Assembly: GCF_009910675.1 (NCBI RefSeq)
Contig: NZ_RSEJ01000003.1
Location: 124,001 to 188,000 of the forward strand
Origin: Photobacterium alginatilyticum
Lineage (GTDB): Bacteria; Pseudomonadota; Gammaproteobacteria; Enterobacterales; Vibrionaceae
Direction of reading: 5' to 3'
DNA length: 64,000 nt
Position numbers and translations under genes: made by a program. The notes below the pieces were generated by a model. It did no database searches, had not been told where the DNA came from, and saw nothing but the letters and a program-made list of their open reading frames with translations. Positions 18,145 through 28,161 of this stretch are shown in pieces (position 1 is the first letter of the stretch; each line of letters starts with the position of its first letter).

Positions 18145-18990
18145 ATGATAAAACGCGTAATTGCTCTGATTGTATTTTGTATATTTCCGGTGATGGCGAA
18201 TGCCCAATATAAAGGTGAGACGGTTCAGATCCCGATGGTAGATGAGGGGCTTCTTTGGGACTCGAATATCATTCTGGAAGCGACGCTATACAAACCCGAG
18301 GGGGATGGCCCTTTTCCTCTAGTGATCTTTAACCATGGTTCTACAGGTGATGGAGTTATTCCCGAAGACATGACTATCAACCCATGGGGCTTTGGTAGCT
18401 ATTTACTTAAAAAAGATATCGCATTGCTTATTCCGATGAGAAGAGGACGAGGGGCTTCTGGCGGAAGCTATGATGAGCAATATACCTGTAACCCAAAGGG
18501 GATCACCGAGGGTATTGAGTATGCACTGGAATCACTTGATGCCACATATAGCTATCTAGAGTCTCAGTCGTGGGTTAACAAAGAGAAAATTGTCCTTTCC
18601 GGTCATTCCAGAGGAGGAATGCTTTCACTTGTCTATGCTTCTGAACATCCTAAATCCGCGGTTGGCGTACTTAATTTTTCGGGTGGTTGGGTGTCGGATA
18701 GTTGCCAAGTTAAAAGTGAGTCAGCCAACTTGTCTATGTTCAAAAATGCCGGGCAAAAAATGCAAGTGCCGAGCCTGTTCATTTACGGGCATAATGACCC
18801 TTTCTATGCCGATGAGAGTATTGAAGAGTTTGCCGAAACTTATAAAGCCTCTGGAGGCGATCTCACATTCAAATTTTATCAGTTAGGGAAGAAAGTCAGC
18901 GGTCACAGTGTATTTGAGTCGTACTGGTATCTATGGACTGGTGTTGTTGATGACTTTCTGCTTAAGCAGGGCATGACAGAAAGTCACTAG
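18145..18990 (+). CDS. Secreted alpha/beta hydrolase (dienelactone hydrolase/peptidase-like)
   Basis: 281 aa with a Sec signal peptide (MIKRVIALIVFCIFPVMANA, cleavage after ANA). The oxyanion segment FNHGSTGDG and nucleophile elbow GHSRGG (S155) lie in the right order, and D218 (YGHNDPFY) and H254 (SGHSVF) complete a likely triad. RRGRGASGG fits the cap-entrance segment of the dienelactone hydrolase/prolyl oligopeptidase-like clan. It is probably a periplasmic or secreted esterase or peptidase; the substrate is unknown. It ends only 4 bases from the convergent LysR gene. Confidence 0.82.
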   Translation: MIKRVIALIVFCIFPVMANAQYKGETVQIPMVDEGLLWDSNIILEATLYKPEGDGPFPLVIFNHGSTGDGVIPEDMTINPWGFGSYLLKKDIALLIPMRRGRGASGGSYDEQYTCNPKGITEGIEYALESLDATYSYLESQSWVNKEKIVLSGHSRGGMLSLVYASEHPKSAVGVLNFSGGWVSDSCQVKSESANLSMFKNAGQKMQVPSLFIYGHNDPFYADESIEEFAETYKASGGDLTFKFYQLGKKVSGHSVFESYWYLWTGVVDDFLLKQGMTESH

Positions 18991-18994
18991 CTTC

Positions 18995-19906
18995 CTATTT
19001 AAGGTGCTGCAAAATGAAGTCAACACAGTGCTTGATTTTGGGGATCTGGTATTTGGCTTGTTGATACAAAACAAATATATCCAGATTAGTATGCTGCCTG
19101 CTGGAAACAGGGGAGTTAACCGGTACTTCAACCAACTCCCCTGAGGCGAGGTAATCGCTAACCCACCAGTGCGGGTAGAGTAGCAGCCCTTCATGCGCCA
19201 GGGCTGCAGCGAGTAATGACTCGCCATTGTTACAAAGTAAGATCGGGTTAATGGCGATCTTTTCCCATGCATCCCCATTGAAAGTCCACCATGAGAACAC
19301 TCCCTGATTTCCGCGATATTGTAAACTGGGGCTAGATTCAATATCGGCCACAGTAAGAGTCTTACGATGAAAGCGCTTTTGTAAGGAATGTAATAGCTGA
19401 GGCGTCGCGACCAGTATGAATCTTGCACTGGATAAGTGCTTGGCAATAACGCGTTCTTCCGGTACATGGCCAGCCCGTATGGCGATATCTACGGCATCCT
19501 TGCTGAAAACAACGCGTTCGTCAGAATAATCGAGATCCAGAATGATTGAAGGATATTTTTGACGAAATTTTTGTAAAACAGGAAACAACACCTTCTCACC
19601 ATAGCTGGCCGTTGAGCTGATGCGGAGCTTTCCACTCATTTCACCGAGTCGCTGTGAGACGAGTTCGTCAGCATCATCGATTTTTTGCAGGGCTTCAACA
19701 ATAGAGCGGTAATACACGCTACCGAGTTCAGTGGTACTGACATTGCGCGTTGTACGTTTGATGAGTTCAACACCTAGTTCACTTTCCAGATCTTTAATCC
19801 TTCGTGAAATCGATGATGGCGGTACGTCAAACTCCTGGGCTGCCAGAGTAAAGCTGTTAAGCTCAGCAACCCTTTTGAAATAGCGTAATGCACGTATTTT
19901 GTCCAT
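18995..19906 (-). CDS. LysR family transcriptional regulator
   Basis: 303 aa. The N-terminal HTH (MDKIRALRYFKRVAELNSFT, then AAQEFDVPPSSISRRIKDLE) belongs to the group with an SxSRRI recognition helix, common in regulators of small oxidoreductase genes. The C-terminal effector domain is complete. It is divergent from the SDR gene, with a 7-bp perfect dyad in the shared promoter region, so it is the likely regulator of that gene. Confidence 0.9.
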   Translation of the reverse strand: MDKIRALRYFKRVAELNSFTLAAQEFDVPPSSISRRIKDLESELGVELIKRTTRNVSTTELGSVYYRSIVEALQKIDDADELVSQRLGEMSGKLRISSTASYGEKVLFPVLQKFRQKYPSIILDLDYSDERVVFSKDAVDIAIRAGHVPEERVIAKHLSSARFILVATPQLLHSLQKRFHRKTLTVADIESSPSLQYRGNQGVFSWWTFNGDAWEKIAINPILLCNNGESLLAAALAHEGLLLYPHWWVSDYLASGELVEVPVNSPVSSRQHTNLDIFVLYQQAKYQIPKIKHCVDFILQHLK

Positions 19907-19950
19907 AATCCTACTAATAACTAAGCATTATCGACCTAAATCTATCTTGT

Positions 19951-19969
19951 TTTTGTCATAAAGACAAAA
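19951..19969. promoter_or_regulatory. Candidate LysR operator between lysR and SDR gene
   Basis: TTTTGTC - ATAAA - GACAAAA, a perfect 7-bp inverted repeat 44 bases upstream of the lysR start and about 150 bases before the SDR start. It matches the size and T-N11-A character of LysR operators. Confidence 0.5.
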
Positions 19970-20122
19970 TTGATTTGTTTCATATTATCTGTTTCGCCTA
20001 AAACCTCCTCTGTATTGTATCTGTATTCCATTGGTTGAGCGTCAAGTTCAGGGTATTGGGATTGTCTCGTTTAGATAATGAAAATGACCATTAACGTGGT
20101 AATACGCAAAAGGTGTAATGAC

Positions 20123-20830
20123 ATGAAAGTTCTAGTGATTGGTGCAACGGGTACTATCGGTTCAGCATTAGTTGAGTCGCTGAAGCAAGGAAATAAAGAC
20201 AATGATATTCAGGTTATTGCCGTGGGACGTGGGACTAAGCCTGATAGTGCGGTGAAACTGGATTACATTGCAGATTTTGAGAACATCGACAGCATAGAAG
20301 CAGTACTTAAAGAGCAGGGTACAGTTGACGCTATTGTTAACTTTGCGGGTACAGCAGCCCTTGGTAAGGTGTTTGGCGACGAGAGCATGACGTCAGACGA
20401 ATACAACATTGGATTCCAGTCTAAGCTCATGGGTCAGGTAAAGCTGGCTAAACTGGCGGTAGATTACTTAGCACCCGGCGGTAGCATTACCCTGACTAGC
20501 GGTGAAACAAGTTCCGTTCCAGTTCTTGGTATGACTGCGGCAGGGATGGTAAATGCTGCTATTGATACTTTTGTACAAGGTGCGGCATTGGAGCTAACCG
20601 ATGGCAAGCGCATTAATAGTGTGAGTCCGGGCATGATTAAGCAGTCAATGGAGCTAATACCAGGCGCAGATACGACCGGTACCGTTGATCTCAAAAAGGT
20701 GGTACAGACCTATTGCGAGGTGATTATGGACAGCAGCATCAATGGTCAAAAGCTGGTGGTCAGCACCGAAGACAATGCAATAGCACTTAAAGCTTTCGGC
20801 GAGATCTTAGCTTCTATGCCGAAGCAATAA
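20123..20830 (+). CDS. Short-chain dehydrogenase-like protein without YxxxK
   Basis: 235 aa from the ATG at 20123, chosen over an ATG at 20078 because AAAAGGTG lies at the right distance and the protein then starts MKVLVIGATGTIGSA, a classical Rossmann start. VNFAGTAALG corresponds to the SDR NAG strand and SITLTSGETS to the catalytic-serine strand. Where the Tyr-x-x-x-Lys pair should stand, the sequence is MTAAGMVNAA, so the normal catalytic dyad is missing. Such SDRs are common in vibrios; they may bind NADP without acting as standard alcohol dehydrogenases. Probably controlled by the divergent LysR. Confidence 0.82.
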   Translation: MKVLVIGATGTIGSALVESLKQGNKDNDIQVIAVGRGTKPDSAVKLDYIADFENIDSIEAVLKEQGTVDAIVNFAGTAALGKVFGDESMTSDEYNIGFQSKLMGQVKLAKLAVDYLAPGGSITLTSGETSSVPVLGMTAAGMVNAAIDTFVQGAALELTDGKRINSVSPGMIKQSMELIPGADTTGTVDLKKVVQTYCEVIMDSSINGQKLVVSTEDNAIALKAFGEILASMPKQ

Positions 20831-21002
20831 TTGGCCGAGAATATTTAAAGCGAAGGGTGAGGCTGATTTATATTAATCAATATGTTTCATAATGTTGGCT
20901 CAATTTAAATCGTTGGTTGAGATAATGTAAATGCTTGTGCTGGATTAGCATTGTCTCTTTATTTATCATATACAACTAAATCGATTATTTGAGGTGAACT
21001 TA

Positions 21003-21170
21003 ATGAAATATACACTTGCAGCCTTATCCATTGTTCTACTCCTTAGTGGATGCGCTGAGACATGGGAAGGCGTTAAAAAGGACTCATCTTCGATTTGGAC
21101 TGAAACGAAGCGGACAACAAATGAAGTGGCTCAGAGTACAAAAGAGGCGATCCACGAGGCTACTGAGTAA
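21003..21170 (+). CDS. Entericidin-like small lipoprotein
   Basis: 55 aa with a strong GAGGTGA site 5 bases before the ATG. A lipoprotein signal (MKYTLAALSIVLLLSGC, lipobox LLSGC with Cys17) is followed by a short charged tail, AETWEGVKKDSSSIWTETKR. Length and composition resemble entericidin-type or other tiny envelope lipoproteins. Function not known; an envelope-stress role would be a guess. Confidence 0.7.
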   Translation: MKYTLAALSIVLLLSGCAETWEGVKKDSSSIWTETKRTTNEVAQSTKEAIHEATE

Positions 21171-21272
21171 TCGAAAATTAAGAACGGACGGACCCGCAAT
21201 AACTCCAATAAAGAGCTGAATGATCACACGTGGAATATGGGCTTTTGCACTGTATTAGTTCCGATCTCGAGT

Positions 21273-21305
21273 ATGACGCTCGGCTTGTCTAACACCGAGC
21301 ATCAT
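21273..21305. terminator. Weak hairpin between convergent genes
   Basis: ATGACGCTCGG and CCGAGCATCAT pair with one mismatch around an 11-base loop. It lies between the small lipoprotein gene and the convergent chemoreceptor gene; there is no good T-run. Confidence 0.35.
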
Positions 21306-21322
21306 GTAACTTAGCCGCTTTA

Positions 21323-23185
21323 TCAAAGCTTGAATTGTCCTATTAAGGCCTTCAACTCTTGAGTCATAGTGGCCAATTCTTTGTTGGCGATGGCTAACTG
21401 TTCCATACCTGCTGCCGACTCTTCACACACATTGTTGATGTCTTCCATATGGAGGTTAATCTCATCACTGGTATGACTCTGTTGCTCAATTGCAACGGCA
21501 ACGTGACGGTTCATTTCACTGACACATTCAACCGTTTTAGTAATGTCATGCAGCGAGTGGTTAGCCATCTTCGTCTGCGATACTGCACTTGTAGCGAGAC
21601 CTTCGCTGTTTTCCATCACCTTGGTGGCGGCTTCAGCGTCTGTTTGAAGCCCGGCGGTAATAGTCAGGATTTCTTTCGTAGCTTCCTGCGTTCTAAATGC
21701 CAAGGAGCGAACCTCGTCAGCAACAACGGCAAACCCTCTGCCAGATTCTCCGGCACGAGCGGCCTCAATAGCAGCATTCAGCGCTAGCAGGTTGGTTTGA
21801 TCTGCGATGCCTTGGATAACGCTAAGTACTTCGCCGATATTTTGGCTATGTATAATCAATGTCTTAATTACATCAGTAGCACTTTCTACTTCATTGGCTA
21901 ATAGAGTGACTCCCTGGATACTTTGCTCTGCCATTTCGCACCCTTGCTCGGCTTCCTGATGGGCGTGCTCTGCTGCGTTATCGGCTTGGATTGTGCTTTG
22001 TTTCACTTCTTGCACGGCAGCATTCATTTCCTCCATGACAACAGCAATTTGGCTAATATCTCGCTGCTGTTTGAATGCGCCTGTTTTCGCCTGCTCCATA
22101 ACAACCGACATTTCCTCTGTGGTTGAGGCCAATTGCAGAACTGAGCTTGCAACAACATTGACTGTGCTATGGATCTTCCCTACGAAAGTGTTAAACGCCA
22201 AACCCAACTCAGCAATTTCATCATTACCTTTGGTATCTAGTCTCACGCAAAGATCACCGTCTCCATGCGAAATTTCGTTCATGATCTTGGTGACTTGGGA
22301 TAAGCGGCCTGAAATCCGACTCGCGAAGTAAATCACTAAGGAAGAGATGATGATCGTAATGCCAATACCAAGCATGAGAAGGTAAGATTTCGCTTCATCT
22401 TGAGCCAGGCTTATCTGGGTTTTTAGTTGGTTCGCTTCCTCAGCCAGAAGAGATTCAGTCCTTTTAATCGAGCTTCTTAGTTCGCCAATTAACCCTTGAT
22501 TTTCAGTTAAGCCTTTTTGGCGTGATAGGGATACAAAAAGGTTAAACGACTCTTGGTATTGCGCCAGCGCAGGGGTCAGGTTAGTTCTTACTGCAGTATA
22601 TTCAGGTAATAAAAGTTGGTGCTGCATGTGTTTTAAACGTTCAGTAAAGGCGTCAGCATATTTATTCTGGCGCTGCAGCATAAAGTCCTTTTCCTGGCGA
22701 CGAAGAAGAAGTAGTTGAACACGTAATTGAGCGTCATCAATGAGGTTTATTTGCGATTCTAACGTATGGGCCGCATTTCGCAGTGAATTGAAAATACCGT
22801 TGTTTTTGCTTAGACCAATTTTCTGTTGAATTAATACAACTTCATTAAAAATTCTGTTGTATTCGCTAGTAATGGATTTTAGTTTTGGGAAACTATCAAA
22901 CGAAATATCGGCGTTGGCTAATGTGAGATTTAGTGCTTGCAAATCGGCTTGTAATTGGTTGAAATTTGAATCGAAATTATCTTTGTATTCCATATCTCTG
23001 CGGGCTAAAAAATCTTTTTCGTCCTTACGCATTGCCAGCATATCTGCTTCGACCCTGTAAACGAGTTGAGAGGCATTTATTACAGCTTGAATTTTTCCGA
23101 TAAAATAATGTGAACTTGAAATCATGGCGATCATAGCAAACATTAAAATGATCACCATGCAGTGTAGCGTTCTCTTTATTGACAT
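21323..23185 (-). CDS. Methyl-accepting chemotaxis protein with HBM-type sensor
   Basis: 620 aa. TM1 lies near residues 8-28 and TM2 near 272-293, with a roughly 240-residue all-helical periplasmic domain between. Two related stretches ([18 protein letters not shown] about residue 53 and [19 protein letters not shown] about 165) are the repeated signature of helical bimodular (HBM) sensors, which bind small organic acids in characterised members. HAMP follows at about 294-346. The signalling domain contains the conserved tip [19 protein letters not shown]. It is a transmembrane receptor feeding CheW/CheA. The ligand cannot be told from sequence. Monocistronic. Confidence 0.92.
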   Translation of the reverse strand: MSIKRTLHCMVIILMFAMIAMISSSHYFIGKIQAVINASQLVYRVEADMLAMRKDEKDFLARRDMEYKDNFDSNFNQLQADLQALNLTLANADISFDSFPKLKSITSEYNRIFNEVVLIQQKIGLSKNNGIFNSLRNAAHTLESQINLIDDAQLRVQLLLLRRQEKDFMLQRQNKYADAFTERLKHMQHQLLLPEYTAVRTNLTPALAQYQESFNLFVSLSRQKGLTENQGLIGELRSSIKRTESLLAEEANQLKTQISLAQDEAKSYLLMLGIGITIIISSLVIYFASRISGRLSQVTKIMNEISHGDGDLCVRLDTKGNDEIAELGLAFNTFVGKIHSTVNVVASSVLQLASTTEEMSVVMEQAKTGAFKQQRDISQIAVVMEEMNAAVQEVKQSTIQADNAAEHAHQEAEQGCEMAEQSIQGVTLLANEVESATDVIKTLIIHSQNIGEVLSVIQGIADQTNLLALNAAIEAARAGESGRGFAVVADEVRSLAFRTQEATKEILTITAGLQTDAEAATKVMENSEGLATSAVSQTKMANHSLHDITKTVECVSEMNRHVAVAIEQQSHTSDEINLHMEDINNVCEESAAGMEQLAIANKELATMTQELKALIGQFKL

Positions 23186-23650
23186 TGTTGTAATTTAATC
23201 CTATCACTAGTACCTAAGCAGCATTTCTATATCAATCAGGTAAGTCTTTGTTCAGCTATTTGCACGGAAAAAATCACTTAGAACAAGGCTCGAACTACAG
23301 CTAACGAGTTACTTTAATTGTAAAATCATAACGCAGTTATAAACGATTTTAGCCAGTATAATGATCAAGTACTTACGTTGATTGGTATTACAGTCCAATT
23401 AACTTTGATGAATAATCGTGATTTTCCTTCCATTTGTTATACAAATGAATTTACAGCGTAGTATAAGACAAGTTACGGACAATACAAAGACCTGCAAAGC
23501 AAAAAACTTGCTACTTTCTCATTGAAAACTCGCACAATAGATCATGTAATTTTACTATGAAGCAGGTGTAAGTGAGCAATGGCTTTTAGATGGAACAAGT
23601 CAGCAAAGGTTTGCTGACTTGGTATTGAATTGAGGTTTATTGCTACTGAC
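23186..23650. other. Intergenic with one strong palindrome
   Basis: 465 bases without a gene, holding the upstream region of the chemoreceptor gene and the end of the oxidoreductase gene. At 23596-23621 CAAGTCAGCAAA-GG-TTTGCTGACTTG is a 12-bp perfect hairpin, probably the terminator of the minus-strand oxidoreductase gene, although no T-run follows. Confidence 0.5.
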
Positions 23651-24769
23651 TTATAAGCTAGCTAGTTGAGATTTTCTTTCTTTGTTTACGACACAGATAT
23701 TGCCACGTTTTGTGCGGCATTTGGAGCACCTTTCACACTCTACTGGTGCTCTGTCGCCTTCTTTCCAGCGCCTAATTAAATGCGGTTCAGACAATAAAGG
23801 TCTTGAGAGAGCAAAGTATTGGATGTTGGTTTTATCCGCAATTTCCTCTATCGCATCAATGTCCGTTAATCCGCCGACGGTAATAACGGGAACATTGATC
23901 TCTTGACTGATAACATGCCCATATTCATGGAAGTAGCCTTCTTGCTGAATGGTATAGCCGTCATAACATTCGCCAATCATGGTATTTGCCTTACCATGGA
24001 TATTGCCCGAGATGATGATTGCATCGACGCCAATTGCTTCTAATTTTTTACAGACAATACGTGTTTCATCGAAGGTCAAGCCACCCTCAAAAAACTCAGA
24101 TGCCGTCAATTTAACTAAGATTGGATATTCATCACCGACCAGTTTTCGTATTTCGGCATAAATCTCCAGGAGAAATCTCATTCGATTGTCTAGGCTGCCG
24201 CCATACTGATCTTCTCTTTGGTTGTAATAAGGACTTAGGAACTGATTGATTAAATAGGTATGTGCTGCATGAATTTCGATACCATCAAAGCCTGACTCTT
24301 GCGCTCTTCGGCTTGCTTGAGCAAAGGCCTGGACGATGTAATCTATTTCATCCTGGGTCATCGCTTTGCCTGGTGTTTTTGTGCCTCTTTCACACACTTC
24401 ACTTGGCGCATAGATCACTCTTTCGCCGACATTGTAAGTGGTTTTTGTACCGCCGTAGGCAAGCTGCATGACTATTTTAGAGTCGTTGTTGTGTACCAAC
24501 TCAGTAAGCTTTTGGTATTCACCGATAAAGGAATCATTGTACATTCCCATCATGCCGGCATTTGGCTTCTCTTCCTCTACAATATTGGCGTAGCCCGTAA
24601 CAATCAGACCGACATCTCCTTTTGCGAGTTCTTCGTAGATGGCGTATAGCTTATCCGTCATATGGCCTTCTTCAGTTGCCATATTTTCCCACGTCGCGCT
24701 TCGAATGAAGCGGTTTTTTAATGTCATGTTGCCAATACGGGTTTCTGCAAACAGAGTACTCAAGTCCAA
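23651..24769 (-). CDS. Old yellow enzyme family NADH:flavin oxidoreductase
   Basis: 372 aa with a TIM-barrel OYE layout: LFAETRIGNMTLKNRFIRSA start, IVMQLAYGG (FMN-binding Gln), DGIEIHAAHTYLINQFLSPYYNQREDQYGG with the HAAH active-site pair, and NRMRFLLEIYAEI and VGGLTDIDAIEEI phosphate loops. The C-terminus has clustered cysteines (CERCSKCRTKRGNIC), reminiscent of the iron-sulfur-binding segment of 2,4-dienoyl-CoA reductase-type members, but the large C-terminal FAD domain is absent. It likely reduces activated alkenes with NAD(P)H in the cytosol. Confidence 0.87.
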   Translation of the reverse strand: MDLSTLFAETRIGNMTLKNRFIRSATWENMATEEGHMTDKLYAIYEELAKGDVGLIVTGYANIVEEEKPNAGMMGMYNDSFIGEYQKLTELVHNNDSKIVMQLAYGGTKTTYNVGERVIYAPSEVCERGTKTPGKAMTQDEIDYIVQAFAQASRRAQESGFDGIEIHAAHTYLINQFLSPYYNQREDQYGGSLDNRMRFLLEIYAEIRKLVGDEYPILVKLTASEFFEGGLTFDETRIVCKKLEAIGVDAIIISGNIHGKANTMIGECYDGYTIQQEGYFHEYGHVISQEINVPVITVGGLTDIDAIEEIADKTNIQYFALSRPLLSEPHLIRRWKEGDRAPVECERCSKCRTKRGNICVVNKERKSQLASL

Positions 24770-25157
24770 TCCTCTTAAAATCGTTTTGTATTATTCATCA
24801 GCCTTATAAAGAACAGTCTTACTTATGTATGGCTGTTCTTTTATCTACTTTTGCTATGTGCAATCGGCAGCGGCAAACATTACCGACTATATAGATGACA
24901 ATCCTTAATCTGGATTAAGTTAGTGCCATATATATGATTTAAGATCTGCACTTAAAGCGTGATTTCTGCTGCTCAAAAGAAGGGAGGGAGGCTTGTAGTT
25001 GGTGTTGATTCTTATTTCGGCTTTACTGGTGCCATATGAGATGGCTTCGAGACGGGGACTTATATATTTCAAGTGTATGTATTTCTAATTCCCATTGTTT
25101 CAATAAAGCAATATCATCGCCACAATCATCAAAGGTATAGGTTTAAAGTGAAATTCA
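24770..25157. other. Intergenic, divergent promoters
   Basis: 388 bases between the divergent oxidoreductase and acetyltransferase genes. No ORF, no strong hairpin and no repeat were recognised; promoters for both directions presumably lie here. Confidence 0.4.
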
Positions 25158-25820
25158 ATGGCATATAAAGTACAGGATAAAAGCCAGTGGTCACGTGCAG
25201 AGCATTTCAAGTTTTATCAAGGATTTACTCACCCCTGGTATAACATCTGCACAAACCTCGATGTGACTGAGTTATACAAGTATTGTAAGCAGTATGGTCA
25301 TCGTTTTTCCCATGCTTATCTTTATCTAACTCAGCAAGCGCTTAACCAGTGTGAGCCGATGGCATATCGCATTGTTGGGGATGAAGTGCGCATCTATTCA
25401 CCAATGTGTGTCAGCGTTGCTTTGCTGGCTAATGACGAGACAGTAAGATTTTGCGATTTACCTCATAAGCCTATTTTTAAAAAATTTACCCAGAGCGCGA
25501 CTGAGGTAGAAAAAAGAATCAAGGATTCATCTTTTATTCTGGAACAGTTTATTGGCAAAGAAATGCGTCAAGATACTATTCATATGACTGTACTGCCTTG
25601 GGTCGATTTCACCAGCATGACGCACGCAAGGGATACGAAACATCCGGACAGTATTCCCAAAACAGCCTTAGGGAAGTTAACACAAGAGGGCGAGCACTGG
25701 AGAATGCCCTTTTCGATAGAGGTGCATCACGGGTTGGTGGATGGCCTACATGTTGGCCAATTCATTAATACTCTGCAGGGACTGTTCAATCAGCCATCCT
25801 TGTTAGATTTGAGTAATTAA
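25158..25820 (+). CDS. Chloramphenicol acetyltransferase-fold protein
   Basis: 220 aa, the length of CatA trimers (about 215-220). The C-terminal HHGLVDG (residues 190-196) is the HHxxxDG catalytic signature of the family, with His as base and Asp structural. WSRAEHFKFYQGF resembles the usual start and SFILEQFIGKE lies in the middle. The FSxxPWxxFTSxxH-like segment (LPWVDFTSMTHA) is present. Whether it acetylates chloramphenicol is unknown; several vibrio chromosomal homologues are of uncertain specificity. The ribosome-binding site is weak (AAAGTGA). Confidence 0.75.
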   Translation: MAYKVQDKSQWSRAEHFKFYQGFTHPWYNICTNLDVTELYKYCKQYGHRFSHAYLYLTQQALNQCEPMAYRIVGDEVRIYSPMCVSVALLANDETVRFCDLPHKPIFKKFTQSATEVEKRIKDSSFILEQFIGKEMRQDTIHMTVLPWVDFTSMTHARDTKHPDSIPKTALGKLTQEGEHWRMPFSIEVHHGLVDGLHVGQFINTLQGLFNQPSLLDLSN

Positions 25821-25852
25821 ACAGACAGAAAGAGTTTGTAGAGTCGTTCATC

Positions 25853-25875
25853 AGAGCCGCGAATGCGGCTCTTTG
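25853..25875 (+). terminator. Terminator after CAT-like gene
   Basis: AGAGCCGC - GAAT - GCGGCTCT followed by TTG, 33 bases after the stop codon. Confidence 0.7.
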
Positions 25876-26149
25876 ATATGGGCAAGCCATGTACGTGTTC
25901 GTTGCCGAAGATTGATAATTTATTCCTCTGGCAAAATCTACTGTTCGGCTGAGCTTCATATGCCGGATTGATATTTGTTGTGAGTATCATTCAGAAAATA
26001 GAATATTTCACGTGAGTGATACCTGTTGCAGTGCTCTAATTTAGAGTAAAAGCACAATTGGCTAAATAGATTTGCATTTCATTGCAATTTATCTCCCTGA
26101 CCTTTCTTGGCGGGGAAACTCCATCACAACAAACTATAAGTAGATAATA

Positions 26150-27397
26150 ATGAATAAACACATCTTACTACTCTCTATGCTACTGCCGTTTGCATCACAG
26201 GCGTCTGCTGATGCAACGATAACCCCTGAGGCCATTACAGCGGCTCAAGTCAGCAGCGTCCAGGCTTCGGAAACTTACACCTATGTTCGATGTTGGTACC
26301 GCCCGGCGGCTAGCCACGATGATCCGGCGACGGATTGGGAATGGGCGCTCAATGACGATGGCAGCTACTACACCGTTTCCGGTTACTGGTATTCTTCCGT
26401 CTCGTTCAAGAACATGTTCTATACCGACGAGTCTCAGGACAACATCAAACAGCGTTGTGATAAGACCTTAGGTGTTACTCACGATACGGCTGATATTACG
26501 TATTTCGCGTCCGATAACCGCTTCTCATATAACCACTCTATCTGGACTAACGATAATGTGTTCCAACCAACTGCGATCAATAAAATGGTCGTGTTTGGTG
26601 ACAGCCTGTCAGACACGGGCAATATGTTTAACGGCTCTCAGTGGATTTTCCCTAACAGCAACTCTTGGTTCCTTGGCCATTTCACGAACGGTTTTGTCTG
26701 GACGGAATACATAGCACAAAACAAGGACATCCCGCTGTATAACTGGGCTGTAGGTGGTGCGGCAGGTACCAACCAGTACGTAGCCCTGACGGGAGTTTAT
26801 GATCAGGTTACGTCTTATCTGACCTATATGAAGATGGCCAAAAACTATCGCCCGGAAAATACGCTGTTCACCCTGGAATTCGGCCTGAACGACTTCATGA
26901 ACTATGACCGTGAAGTGCCGGAGGTTAAATCTGACTTTAGCGCTGCGTTGATCCGCCTCACCGATGCCGGTGCGAAAAACATCCTGTTATTTACTCTGCC
27001 GGATGCAACCAAAGCGCCTCAGTTTAAGTATTCGACTCAGGAAGAAGCACTGAAGGTTCGCCAGAAGATCGTCGAATTTAACCAATATATTGCGGAACAA
27101 GCTCAGTACTATCAGGGCAAAGGCATTAACGTGCAATTGTACGATGCCTATTCGCTATTTGAGCAAATGACGAGCAACCCACAGGAGCACGGCTTCCAGA
27201 ATGCCTCTGAGCCTTGTTTGGATATCAACCGTAGCTCGGCGCTGGATTACCTGTACAGCCATAGTCTGACAAACGAATGTGCCTATTATGGTTCTGATTC
27301 CTATGTATTCTGGGGAGTGACTCACCCGACAACGGCAACTCATAAATATATTGCTGACAACATTATTGAAACGGTACTTAAGAAGTTTACCTTCTAA
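26150..27397 (+). CDS. tlh: Thermolabile hemolysin/lecithin-dependent phospholipase (TLH, GDSL family)
   Basis: 415 aa, matching Vibrio TLH/VvPlpA. A signal peptide (cleavage about QASA) is followed by an N-terminal domain (residues 25-135) special to this family and then an SGNH hydrolase domain. Nucleophile S152 sits in FGDSLSDTGN, with GGAAGTNQ (oxyanion Gly) and FGLNDF (Asn). The last block is GVTHP with H392; where other GDSL enzymes have the triad Asp (DxxHP), this protein has G389. That Gly is also found in V. vulnificus VvPlpA, described as using a chloride ion in place of the acid. Probably secreted, with phospholipase A and lyso-phospholipase activity. A strong terminator follows. 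Confidence 0.92.
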   Translation: MNKHILLLSMLLPFASQASADATITPEAITAAQVSSVQASETYTYVRCWYRPAASHDDPATDWEWALNDDGSYYTVSGYWYSSVSFKNMFYTDESQDNIKQRCDKTLGVTHDTADITYFASDNRFSYNHSIWTNDNVFQPTAINKMVVFGDSLSDTGNMFNGSQWIFPNSNSWFLGHFTNGFVWTEYIAQNKDIPLYNWAVGGAAGTNQYVALTGVYDQVTSYLTYMKMAKNYRPENTLFTLEFGLNDFMNYDREVPEVKSDFSAALIRLTDAGAKNILLFTLPDATKAPQFKYSTQEEALKVRQKIVEFNQYIAEQAQYYQGKGINVQLYDAYSLFEQMTSNPQEHGFQNASEPCLDINRSSALDYLYSHSLTNECAYYGSDSYVFWGVTHPTTATHKYIADNIIETVLKKFTF

Positions 27398-27421
27398 TTA
27401 ACCAAGCCGTCCGAAGAAAAG

Positions 27422-27447
27422 CCTCAGCCGTTGTGCTGAGGTTTTTT
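27422..27447 (+). terminator. Terminator after tlh
   Basis: CCTCAGC - CGTTGT - GCTGAGG followed by six T residues, 24 bases after the stop. Confidence 0.9.
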
Positions 27448-27708
27448 ATATATCCCTAGGCTTCTTTAAATCGCTGGCCTCACTCTGAATACTGCACCTT
27501 GAGGTAGCTTGGGTATAAACTCTGAAGCTCAAAAAACTCTCAAATAACCAAGTAGTCAATAAGTTGTGAAATAAACCAGTACCTTAAGTACGCTTGGTTT
27601 CACTGCTTGTCGAAAACACATCAAGAATTCAGCAATCTTTCCTGTTTTTATCCTTATTTGATGAGACTGATTAATTACTCTAGCGCCTTATTTTACGGGA
27701 GGTGTTAG
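27448..27708. other. Boundary region before the T3SS locus
   Basis: 261 bases without an ORF between the tlh terminator and the first type III chaperone gene. No repeat, tRNA or integrase marks the junction. The promoter of the chaperone/effector unit should be here. Confidence 0.4.
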
Positions 27709-28152
27709 ATGGAATTAAAACAGTTGATGGCAGATTTTTGTCAGGACTACGGTATCGACCTGATTGAGCCTAACGACGAGGGCATCGTTACCCTCGCAAT
27801 CAACCAAGATAGTGTTCGTCTGCATTTGCAGGAGCACAAAGGCTATTTGGTTCTGTTTACTCAGGTTGGCATCTTGCCTGAGGACATCACGGTGAGTCAG
27901 CTTAAGCAAATCCTTGCGGCCAACTATTTCTGGCTGGGCACCAAAGGTTTTACGATCTCACTGTCGCCAGAAACCGACATGCTGATAGCCAGCCGTCAGG
28001 ATTCAATGGAAGTTGTTCAGTATGAAGGGTTTGCAGCAATGATCGAAGCGGCGGTTGAAGTGGTCGAACATTGGCGGAAGGTGATGGCCGACGGGTTTAA
28101 ATCGGTAGAAAGCCAAACTCCGCAACCTGATGTCACAACCATGATGGTGTAG
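27709..28152 (+). CDS. Type III secretion chaperone, CesT/SycE class I
   Basis: 147 aa, acidic, with the class I chaperone pattern: N-terminal helix (LKQLMADFCQDYGID), strands (GIVTLAINQDSVRLHL; YLVLFTQVGILP), helix (LKQILAANYFWLGTKGFTISL) and a C-terminal helix (FAAMIEAAVEVVEHWR). It has a very good ribosome-binding site (GGGAGGTG). The next gene starts 9 bases later and codes for a 477-aa putative effector; this adjacency is typical of a dedicated chaperone-effector pair. It should act in the cytoplasm as a homodimer that keeps the effector secretion-competent. Confidence 0.8.
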   Translation: MELKQLMADFCQDYGIDLIEPNDEGIVTLAINQDSVRLHLQEHKGYLVLFTQVGILPEDITVSQLKQILAANYFWLGTKGFTISLSPETDMLIASRQDSMEVVQYEGFAAMIEAAVEVVEHWRKVMADGFKSVESQTPQPDVTTMMV

Positions 28153-28161
28153 GAGACGACG

